From positions 186,001-250,000 of the forward strand of contig NZ_JBCITM010000003.1 in the NCBI RefSeq assembly GCF_039414295.1: 64,000 bases of DNA. Direction: 5' to 3'. Every line of letters starts with the position of its first letter. Within the stretch, counting starts at the first letter, position 1. Below the pieces are notes generated by a model. That model saw nothing but the letters and a program-made list of their open reading frames with translations, was not told the DNA's origin and did no database searches. The stretch comes from Anoxynatronum sibiricum. Lineage in GTDB: Bacteria > Bacillota > Clostridia > Peptostreptococcales > Tindalliaceae. Positions 52,523-59,517 of the stretch are shown here, in pieces. The position numbers were made by a program, and so were the translations under genes.

Positions 52523-53209
52523 ATGGCAAAATACGGAATGGTGATTGATCTTCAGAAATGTGCCGGCTGTGCGGCCTGCTCCATTGCCTGTAAGAATGAA
52601 AACAATGTTCCCGACGGGATCTTCTGGTCCCACTACATTACTGAAACCAGAGGAGAATTTCCGAAGATTACTTACACTTATATTTCAACACTTTGCAACC
52701 ATTGTGATGTAGCTCCCTGTGTAGATGCCTGCCCTGTTGATCCCAAGGCAATGTATAAACAGGATGACGGGATCACCATGCATGATGAAGACAGCTGTAT
52801 TGGATGCCGCGCCTGTGAAAATGCCTGTCCTTATGGCGTTATCTATTACAACGAACGGGGAGTGGCACCCTTTGAAAACTGGCAAAGCGGTGAAGCGGCA
52901 GCCCTGACAGAAAAGGTGGGAGGTACGGTGATTCCCTACTATAATCCTGATCGTGCCATTACCTACGCAGGCATACGTCGTGAAAACAAAGTTGAAAAAT
53001 GCACCTTCTGCGACCACCGTGTCATCAATGGGGAATCGCCTTACTGTGTGGTGGCTTGTCCGGCAGATGCACGTATTTTTGGAGACTTGGACGATCCCAA
53101 CAGTGAAATCAGCCAACTGCTGTCATCCAATGATTCAACGGTGTTATTGCCAGAAGCAGGTACACAGCCCAATGTCTATTACATCCATCGTTTCGATGTG
53201 AAAGAATAA
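52523..53209 (+). CDS. arrB: Respiratory arsenate reductase, iron-sulfur subunit ArrB
   Basis: Electron-transfer partner of ArrA, 228 aa. Sixteen cysteines in four groups for four [4Fe-4S] clusters: C13/16/19/23, C58/61/66/70, C92/95/98/102 and C160/163/175/179. No signal peptide, so it is expected to be co-exported with ArrA through the Tat system. Ribosome site CGGAGGTG; it starts 26 nt after arrA. No ArrC-type membrane anchor gene follows, so the link to the quinone pool must be encoded elsewhere or made by another protein. Confidence 0.88.
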   Translation: MAKYGMVIDLQKCAGCAACSIACKNENNVPDGIFWSHYITETRGEFPKITYTYISTLCNHCDVAPCVDACPVDPKAMYKQDDGITMHDEDSCIGCRACENACPYGVIYYNERGVAPFENWQSGEAAALTEKVGGTVIPYYNPDRAITYAGIRRENKVEKCTFCDHRVINGESPYCVVACPADARIFGDLDDPNSEISQLLSSNDSTVLLPEAGTQPNVYYIHRFDVKE

Positions 53210-53218
53210 CGAGTAAAA

Positions 53219-53256
53219 ATGAATCAACAACAGGTTTCGGCCTGTTGTTGATTCAT
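53219..53256 (+). repeat. Perfect 16-bp hairpin between arrB and the chaperone gene
   Basis: ATGAATCAACAACAGG, TTTCGG loop, CCTGTTGTTGATTCAT, starting 9 nt after the arrB stop. No U tract follows, so it is more likely an mRNA stabiliser, processing site or partial terminator than a full terminator. Confidence 0.8.
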
Positions 53257-53277
53257 CACAGGAAGGATGTCGGCGAA

Positions 53278-53988
53278 ATGGAAATCTTTATTCAGCAGGA
53301 GCGGCTGCGGGGAAGTCTGTACCATCTGCTGTCCAAATGTTATCAGATTCCGGGAGAATTCCTTAAAACAGAAGAAGTGGTGAAGCAACTTCACCTGTTT
53401 CTTTCGGAAAATCATCCCAGGGCAGCAGCAGAGGCTGCCGTGATGCTGTCAGTTCTTGAATCCACCGACGATCTGAGCCCGCTGGTACAGGAGTTTCTGA
53501 CACTTTTTGTCGGCCCTAAAACCCTTTTGGCACCACCCTACGGTTCACTCTACCTTGAAGATAAAGGGCAGATCATGGGGCCTTCAACTTTTGAAGCCAT
53601 GAAATACTACGAAGCTGCCGGCCTTCAAAAATCCAAAACGATGCATGAACCGGATGATCATCTGCGTATTGAGCTGGAGTTCATCAGCTATCTAATTGGC
53701 CGAGTGTTGGAAAGCAGTGAGTCTAATCGGATGGAGGCGGCCGTGAAATTTGCCCAGCTCCAGACGACGTTCCTTGAGCGGCATTTGGGAAACTGGGTGC
53801 ACCCTTTTGCCAATAATATGGAAAACCAGGCAACTTCAGACTACTTTAAAGCTTTGGCACGGCTGACAATCTTGTTTGTTGGACAAGATGTTTCTCAAGA
53901 CAGCAAGCAGATGCTGGCCGAACTTCAAATGTTTGCACAAGAAGACCAGTCATCAGCTGAAAAGCATCAATCGCAGGAAATTAACTGA
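53278..53988 (+). CDS. arrD: TorD-family chaperone of the arsenate reductase (ArrD-like)
   Basis: Cytoplasmic redox-enzyme maturation protein, 236 aa, all helical, TorD/DmsD type. It would bind the Tat signal of apo-ArrA and hold it for cofactor insertion. LRGSLYHLLSKCYQIP at the start, LFVGPKTLLAPPYGSLYLEDKG (family motif with P-P-Y-x-S), and EPDDHLRIELEFISYLIGRV (the E-P-D-D-H-L-x2-E-L motif). ATG at 53278 is chosen over an open frame from 53245 because AGGAAGGA lies just upstream and the N-terminus then matches the family. It follows arrAB after the hairpin. Confidence 0.86.
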   Translation: MEIFIQQERLRGSLYHLLSKCYQIPGEFLKTEEVVKQLHLFLSENHPRAAAEAAVMLSVLESTDDLSPLVQEFLTLFVGPKTLLAPPYGSLYLEDKGQIMGPSTFEAMKYYEAAGLQKSKTMHEPDDHLRIELEFISYLIGRVLESSESNRMEAAVKFAQLQTTFLERHLGNWVHPFANNMENQATSDYFKALARLTILFVGQDVSQDSKQMLAELQMFAQEDQSSAEKHQSQEIN

Positions 53989-54005
53989 ATGAAGTGGTGA
54001 GTGCT

Positions 54006-55181
54006 GTGAGCTGGATTACCGGATTTATCATTGATAAAATCACTGTTGCCGATCAACCTGTTTGGCAAAAAAAGAAATGCCTTACCCATGCTGGTGAAAG
54101 CTGTGAAGTCTGCAAGAACGCCTGCGCATCAGGAGCTTTGACGAAAAAACAACAGCAGGTAGTTATCGATAAGAATAGGTGCAGTGGTTGTTTTCACTGC
54201 GTGGTTCCCTGTCCTACAGGCTCATTGGCGTACCCCGCCAAGCTTTTCAGGCAGCTTGTCATGAAAATTCAAAAGACGAAAGCACCGGTGATTACCTGTG
54301 AGCAGTACCCCCACGAGGGGCATGGTGTTTTGAAATGCCTACTTGGAATCAACCGGGAGATGATGGTCATGCTGACGTTGGTCGGCGACCAAGAAACCAT
54401 GACCTTAAATATGAGCCATTGCGCATCCTGTATAATAAAAGGTAAAATGGATGCGGAAAGCATTTTTCACCAACACCATCAACAAGTTCAAAAACTGTTG
54501 GCAACATGGATCCCGGTGAAGAAACTGGTCATCGCTGAAGACGTTCTTCCAGCAGTGTCTGCCACATCAGAGTCCATGAGTCGCCGTGGTTTTTTTGATC
54601 AGCTGACAAAGCAAGTTAAGGAAACTGCAGTTAGTACCGGCCAAGAGCTGTTGCAAGAGGCCGACACACAGACATATCCCATGAGAGATCATTTGCTTAT
54701 TCATGTAAACAAACAGGTGATAACAGAGAATCGAGAGATGTTTCTTGACGGGATAATGGCATCACTGACAGCTGACAATCGCTGTACTGCCTGCGGCCAG
54801 TGTAAAACCACCTGCCTTCAAGGCGCCTGGCAGATAGAAGCTTCTAAAGACCGCCTGATCCTCTCTCATCATGCAACGCGCTGCAATGATTGCGGTCGTT
54901 GCCGTGAGGTTTGTCCATCCGGCGTTATAAGCAAATTGCCATTAACGGCGGCGTCTCTTTCCGGTCCAATGGTCTGCCAAACCTGGGTGTATGGTCACTG
55001 CACCAGATGTCGGAGGAAATTGTTATCTGATAAGCTCAAAATGGGTCATTGTCATGCCTGTCATAAACAGATAAGGTTAAAGCGCCAATTGTTTGAAAAT
55101 GAAAGTAACGGGAGTTGCAGAGATGGTCTGACAACGCCATCGAAATCGAAGAAAGAGGAGCTGTCTTATGGAAGTGATTAA
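54006..55181 (+). CDS. Multi-cluster ferredoxin-like protein with Tat-like motif and zinc ribbon
   Basis: About 391 aa, no specific family recognised. N-terminal cluster motifs C25/33/36/40 and C59/62/65/69. A middle domain has four more cysteines (C98, C111, C139, C142) in the pattern ITCEQYPHEGHGVLKCLLG ... MSHCASC. MSRRGFFDQL (191-200) is a Tat-like twin arginine in mid-protein. A second ferredoxin pair has C260/263/266/270 and C293/296/299/303. A C-terminal zinc ribbon has C332/335/349/352. No true signal peptide or membrane helix. Start uncertain (GTG at 53994, 53997 or 54006). It overlaps the next gene by 14 nt. It may pass electrons to ArrAB or help mature it; this is inferred from context. 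Confidence 0.75.
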   Translation: MSWITGFIIDKITVADQPVWQKKKCLTHAGESCEVCKNACASGALTKKQQQVVIDKNRCSGCFHCVVPCPTGSLAYPAKLFRQLVMKIQKTKAPVITCEQYPHEGHGVLKCLLGINREMMVMLTLVGDQETMTLNMSHCASCIIKGKMDAESIFHQHHQQVQKLLATWIPVKKLVIAEDVLPAVSATSESMSRRGFFDQLTKQVKETAVSTGQELLQEADTQTYPMRDHLLIHVNKQVITENREMFLDGIMASLTADNRCTACGQCKTTCLQGAWQIEASKDRLILSHHATRCNDCGRCREVCPSGVISKLPLTAASLSGPMVCQTWVYGHCTRCRRKLLSDKLKMGHCHACHKQIRLKRQLFENESNGSCRDGLTTPSKSKKEELSYGSD

Positions 55182-56190
55182 AACGCGGGATGCAGTGGGC
55201 ATGGTGATCGGTCATGATCTTACAGAAATTGTTCCCGGCGAGTTTAAGGGAGTTGCCTTTAAAAAAGGACATGTGGTGCGACAGGAAGATGTGGATCATT
55301 TACTGCGTATCGGAAAAGAACATCTTTACGTCATGGAGTTAAAAGAAGGAGAGGTTCATGAGGATGATGCGGCTACCATATTGGGAAAAATGATCTGCGG
55401 TCCCGGTGTTCATTTTACACCTCCCTCAGAGGGGAAAATCAATCTGATTGCCTCTGAAGCTGGACTGCTTAAAGTTAACCGCGACTTACAAGATGAAGTG
55501 AATGATTTGGGAGACATTTGTCTGGCAAGCATTCATGGGAATCGTTCCATTGATGAAAAAGGGCTGATAGGAGGATGCCGAGTGATACCCCTGACAGTCC
55601 CACAGCAGAAGCTGTCAGAGGTGGCGGTCATTCTTGAGAACCAGGAGCCTTTGCTTCAGGTCAAACCATACCAACCCAAGCGGGTTGCCATTATTGTCAC
55701 GGGCAGTGAAGTGTTTAAGGGAAGAATTGAAGATAAGTTCGGGCCAGTGGTGGCTGAAAAATTGGCGAAATATGACGTTGAGCTGATGAACAGGCAGATT
55801 GTTCCTGACGAAACACAGTGCATTCGACAGGCGGTGGAAGATGCAAAAGTTGCCGGCGCAAACTTGATTGTGGTGACAGGAGGAATGTCGGTTGACCCTG
55901 ATGATAAAACCCCTGGGGCTATCAAACAAACCGGTGCAGAAATGGTGGCGTACGGCACACCGGTGCTCCCGGGAGCCATGCTTCTGTTAGCTTACCTTGA
56001 TGGAATTCCAGTGTTTGGGCTTCCGGGTTGCGTGATGTTTGCACACACCACTGCCTTTGATATTTTACTTCCCCGGGTAATGGCAGATGAAACCATCACC
56101 CGACGGGACATCTCCCGGCTGGGTCATGGAGGACAGTGTCTGAAATGCGACACCTGCTCCTTCCCTGATTGTCATTTTGGAAAATGTTAG
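55168..56190 (+). CDS. Molybdopterin-binding MoeA/MogA-like protein with Cys-rich tail
   Basis: Protein of 340 aa. Residues 1-150 form an unusual N-terminal domain (MEVIKTRDAVGMVIGHDLTE). About 165-310 is the MoCF-binding fold with RVAIIVTGSEVFKGRIEDKF, LIVVTGGMSVDPDDKTPGAI and PVFGLPGCVMFAHTTAFDIL. The last 17 residues hold five cysteines (C324, C327, C330, C335, C340) with spacing x2-x2-x4-x4, a likely metal or cluster site. It is shorter than true MoeA, which follows. Possible role: cofactor or sulfur handling for ArrA. ATG behind GAGGAG, inside the end of the ferredoxin gene. Confidence 0.82.
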   Translation: MEVIKTRDAVGMVIGHDLTEIVPGEFKGVAFKKGHVVRQEDVDHLLRIGKEHLYVMELKEGEVHEDDAATILGKMICGPGVHFTPPSEGKINLIASEAGLLKVNRDLQDEVNDLGDICLASIHGNRSIDEKGLIGGCRVIPLTVPQQKLSEVAVILENQEPLLQVKPYQPKRVAIIVTGSEVFKGRIEDKFGPVVAEKLAKYDVELMNRQIVPDETQCIRQAVEDAKVAGANLIVVTGGMSVDPDDKTPGAIKQTGAEMVAYGTPVLPGAMLLLAYLDGIPVFGLPGCVMFAHTTAFDILLPRVMADETITRRDISRLGHGGQCLKCDTCSFPDCHFGKC

Positions 56191-56200
56191 GGGGAAAAAA

Positions 56201-57436
56201 ATGAAGACCAATGTGACGCTTGAAGTGGCGCTGTCACTTTTGTTGGATGAATGTCCCTTGACACGGTCCATTCATGTGCCGCTAATGGATAGTCTGGGCA
56301 GTGTGCTTGCTGAGGAAGTGGTATCTGATGTCAATATTCCTCCCTTTGATCGTTCGCCTCTTGATGGCTATGCCCTACGGGCTGACGATACTGTTGGAGC
56401 ATCGTTGGAGGCTCCGGTGACACTGAGTGTTATCGATTACCTCCCTGCAGGAAAAGTTTCCCAAAGGGAAGTTGGAACAGGGCAGGCGATTCGTATTATG
56501 ACCGGGGCGAAGATTCCGCAGGGAGCCGATGCGGTGATCCGACAGGAAGATGTGACACATGATGCTGAGACGGTCACCCTTCGTCAATCAATGAAACCGT
56601 TGGAAAATATAAGTTTATGCGGCGAAGATATTTTAATGGGAAATGTGGTGCTTCATACGGGAACAGTTATTGAACCACCTGAAATCGGTCTATTGGCATC
56701 TCTTGGCAGAAGCTTTGTTTCAGTTTACATGAAGCCCCGGGTGGCGATTTTATCCACGGGTGATGAATTGATTGAAGTTCAACAACCCATGAGTGATGGA
56801 AAAATTCGAAACAGCAATTCGTACACCGTCGCTGCGCAGATTAAAAAAACTGGGGGAAAACCCCTGATGCTGGGCGTTTGTGGTGATGATCTTTCATCAA
56901 TCACAAATAAACTTCACGCTGCTCTAGGAATTGCCGACATCGTCATTACCACCGGAGGTGTTTCGGTGGGTGATAAAGATCTTGTTAAAGAAGCTTTTCA
57001 GCAGGTGGGGGCAGAAATGCTGTTTTGGCGGGTGCGCATGAAGCCAGGGACACCCATTGCGGTGGCCCGTTATGGTGAAAAACTTCTCATTGGACTCTCT
57101 GGTAATCCGGCAGCGGCCTTCATCACCTTTGAGCAATTTGTGAGACCTTTACTTTTAAAAATGATGGGGCGGGATAAATACCAGCTGATGACAGTGGAAA
57201 CCGTCCTTGAAAATGATTTCATGAAGGTGAGCAATCAAAATCGGTTTGTTCGTGCCACAACCGTTTACCGTGAAGGTGGATTCTATACCCGATTTCCAGG
57301 AAGGCATAGTTCGGGCGTGCTTTCGAGTCTTTCAGGAAACAACTCGTTGTTCTACATTCCCGCCGGTAAGGGACCATTTACCCGGGGGCAACGAGTAACC
57401 ATACAACTGCTTGATCAGCCGGAGGTGAAGGCATGA
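56201..57436 (+). CDS. moeA: Molybdopterin molybdenumtransferase MoeA
   Basis: Inserts molybdate into adenylated molybdopterin, 411 aa, typical. Domain I/II with PPFDRSPLDGYALRADDT and IMTGAKIPQGADAVIRQED; domain III with RVAILSTGDELIEV, VITTGGVSVGDKDLV and GLSGNPAAAFITFEQFV; C-terminal domain IV. ATG at 56201 behind AGGGGG; the frame is open from 56177. Its stop overlaps the mobB start by 4 nt. Confidence 0.94.
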   Translation: MKTNVTLEVALSLLLDECPLTRSIHVPLMDSLGSVLAEEVVSDVNIPPFDRSPLDGYALRADDTVGASLEAPVTLSVIDYLPAGKVSQREVGTGQAIRIMTGAKIPQGADAVIRQEDVTHDAETVTLRQSMKPLENISLCGEDILMGNVVLHTGTVIEPPEIGLLASLGRSFVSVYMKPRVAILSTGDELIEVQQPMSDGKIRNSNSYTVAAQIKKTGGKPLMLGVCGDDLSSITNKLHAALGIADIVITTGGVSVGDKDLVKEAFQQVGAEMLFWRVRMKPGTPIAVARYGEKLLIGLSGNPAAAFITFEQFVRPLLLKMMGRDKYQLMTVETVLENDFMKVSNQNRFVRATTVYREGGFYTRFPGRHSSGVLSSLSGNNSLFYIPAGKGPFTRGQRVTIQLLDQPEVKA

Positions 57437-57978
57437 TCCCTGTATTTTCGATTGTGGGAAAAAACTCCAACACAGGAAAGACTACACTGATGTGTCAGGT
57501 AATTGATATTTTGAAACGAAGAGGGTATCGGGTTGGGACAATTAAACACGATGTTCATGGGTTTGATATGGATCATCCGGGAAAAGACACCTGGAAGCAT
57601 GCCCAGGCCGGCTCTGACCTGGTGATGATCTCATCACCGGAAAAATTTGCAATGATACAGAAGGTTGAGACTGAGCGAAAATTGGAAACAATTGTTGCTG
57701 AGATTAACAATGTGGATATTCTCATCACAGAAGGCTATAAACGTGAAAAATACCCAAAACTGGAAGTGTTTCGCCAGGCGGCAGCAGATGAACTATTGTG
57801 TGAGGAAGAGGAAATGTTTGCGTTGGTGACAGATAAAGTTTTCGACGTAAAAGCACCTCAGTTTGGGTTTGAACAGGTGGAGGAATTGGTGGATTTGATA
57901 GAAATGACATTTCTATCAAATGGGAAGCGGACCCATGAATCTGCTGATCATCAGATGACTGGCCTTTCCACACACTGA
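57433..57978 (+). CDS. mobB: Molybdopterin-guanine dinucleotide biosynthesis protein MobB
   Basis: GTP-binding accessory of bis-MGD cofactor synthesis, 181 aa. P-loop GKNSNTGKTTLM near the start, GTIKHDVHGFDMDHPGKDTW and LITEGYKREKYPKLEVFR. bis-MGD is the cofactor form needed by ArrA-type enzymes. MobA, the guanylyltransferase, is not in the window. ATGA overlap with moeA shows coupling. tatA follows after 34 nt. Confidence 0.93.
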   Translation: MIPVFSIVGKNSNTGKTTLMCQVIDILKRRGYRVGTIKHDVHGFDMDHPGKDTWKHAQAGSDLVMISSPEKFAMIQKVETERKLETIVAEINNVDILITEGYKREKYPKLEVFRQAAADELLCEEEEMFALVTDKVFDVKAPQFGFEQVEELVDLIEMTFLSNGKRTHESADHQMTGLSTH

Positions 57979-58012
57979 AGGTTGACTCGATAATAAATAA
58001 GGAGGAGTTAAC

Positions 58013-58195
58013 ATGGGTCGAATTGGATTCCAGGAACTGCTGGTGGTTTTTGGTCTGGCACTGCTCATATTTGGGCCCTCGAAACTGCCTGAAATTGGCA
58101 AATCGCTTGGAAAAGGACTTCGCGAGTTTAAACAGGCAACCCGCGAAGTGAAAGAAAGCATCACTGTAGAAGAGGCAGAGAGCCCTGAGAAGTAA
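58013..58195 (+). CDS. tatA: Twin-arginine translocase subunit TatA
   Basis: Pore-forming subunit of the Tat export system, 60 aa. N-terminal helix ELLVVFGLALLIFGPSKLPE, amphipathic helix IGKSLGKGLREFKQ and an acidic tail. Ribosome site AAGGAGGAG. TatC is not in the window. Placement at the end of the arr-Moco block fits export of the Tat-signal-bearing ArrA. Confidence 0.93.
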   Translation: MGRIGFQELLVVFGLALLIFGPSKLPEIGKSLGKGLREFKQATREVKESITVEEAESPEK

Positions 58196-58213
58196 TCAAT
58201 AATTGAACACATG

Positions 58214-58264
58214 AAACCCTGACGGTGAAGAATCATTCATTTTACTGATTCAATGTCAGGGTTT
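58214..58264 (+). terminator. Terminator after tatA
   Basis: AAACCCTGAC ... GTCAGGGTTT with an inner AATCA/TGATT stem: long stem-loop closing the arr-Moco-tat block on the right. U tract is weak. Confidence 0.75.
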
Positions 58265-58286
58265 CCATATTTTTATCCAGAACCCA

Positions 58287-58315
58287 TTGAGGGTTTTTCA
58301 TTTTTTTGATATACT
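58287..58315 (+). promoter_or_regulatory. dgt promoter
   Basis: TTGAGG, 17-bp spacer, TATACT, 72 nt ahead of the dgt start. Confidence 0.6.
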
Positions 58316-58386
58316 GTAGAGCTTATGAGCCTTTTGGCAAACAGCATTTAGGGTATTGATACGGATAACAAAGGAGTTGATGGCGA

Positions 58387-59361
58387 TTGTCCGATAAAAT
58401 CACCATTCGAGCCATGACAGAAATGCGCGAAAAGCAAACACTGGCACCTTATGCCCAACTGAGTGCTGATACCCAGGGTCGCGAAGAACCAGAACCCAAC
58501 TGTGACATTCGCACCGTCTATCAGAGAGATCGGGATCGAATCATTCATTCTGAGTTTTTTCGCAGATTAAAGGGAAAGACCCAGGTGTTCATTTTGAAGT
58601 CAGATTTTTACAGAACGCGTTTGACCCATACCCTTGAACTCAGTCAAATTGCTCGCACCATTGCCCGGGCGCTGGGACTAAATGAGGACCTTATTGAAGC
58701 CATTTCCCTTGGCCACGACCTGGGCCACACCTGTTTTGGTCATAGTGGCGAAGAAGTACTGCAGCGGCTGACGGGATTTTTTTCCCACAACGTACAGAGT
58801 CTGCGTATCGTTGACCAACTTGAACGGGAGGGACGGGGATTAAACCTCACGGTTGAAGTGCGTGACGGCATTCTGAATCACACCGGCGATGGCATTCCCA
58901 TAACAATGGAAGGAAAGCTGGTAAAAATTGCCGACCGAATTACCTATCTTTGTCATGACATTCAGGACAGCTTGAGTGCAGGCATTCTTAAAGCAGAAGA
59001 TATTCCTCCTGCTATTAGGAACACCCTGGGAGACAGTCACAGCCAACGAGTGAACAGTTTTGTGCAAGACATGGCCATGGAAACGGCCCGGCAACTGGCA
59101 CTTGGGAACGAACCCCGCATCTATCAAAGTTCGCATATGGAAGCTGTGATGCAGGAACTGCGCAGTTTTATGTTCGAAAAAGTGTATTACGGAGAACTGT
59201 GCATGCGCGAAAAAGAAAAAGCCACGCATATCGTTGAATGCCTTTACCGTGAAAACACCAAAAATATGACACCCCGGGAATCAGCAGACCTAATTGCAGG
59301 CATGACAGATGAAGCAGCTATTAAGGCATTTCAGGAGTTGATGATTCCGATTCCCAGTTAG
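58387..59361 (+). CDS. dgt: Deoxyguanosinetriphosphate triphosphohydrolase-like protein
   Basis: HD-domain dNTPase releasing triphosphate from dNTPs, 324 aa, the short form common next to dnaG in Clostridia. RDRDRIIHSEFFRRLKGKTQ, TRLTHTLELSQIARTIAR and the metal motif GHDLGHTCFGHSGEE are intact. TTG start with GGAG 10 nt upstream; the nearby ATG at 58380 reads into a stop. Confidence 0.92.
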   Translation: MSDKITIRAMTEMREKQTLAPYAQLSADTQGREEPEPNCDIRTVYQRDRDRIIHSEFFRRLKGKTQVFILKSDFYRTRLTHTLELSQIARTIARALGLNEDLIEAISLGHDLGHTCFGHSGEEVLQRLTGFFSHNVQSLRIVDQLEREGRGLNLTVEVRDGILNHTGDGIPITMEGKLVKIADRITYLCHDIQDSLSAGILKAEDIPPAIRNTLGDSHSQRVNSFVQDMAMETARQLALGNEPRIYQSSHMEAVMQELRSFMFEKVYYGELCMREKEKATHIVECLYRENTKNMTPRESADLIAGMTDEAAIKAFQELMIPIPS

Positions 59362-59517
59362 AACTGATGTCATTTAATGTAAGGGTTAATAATGCACTGT
59401 AAATATATTGAGAACTTTTTTCGCCAATTGGCAGGACTTTTAGATTTCATGTCGAATAAGGTATCACTGAGTGGGATTACCTGCTTAAACTATTTGCAAC
59501 TCAGAAATGGTGTGTGC

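Noticed and set aside
49640..58264. Mobile element or prophage carrying the arr block
   Set aside because: No transposase, integrase, terminal repeats or tRNA boundary could be seen; only the position suggests insertion.
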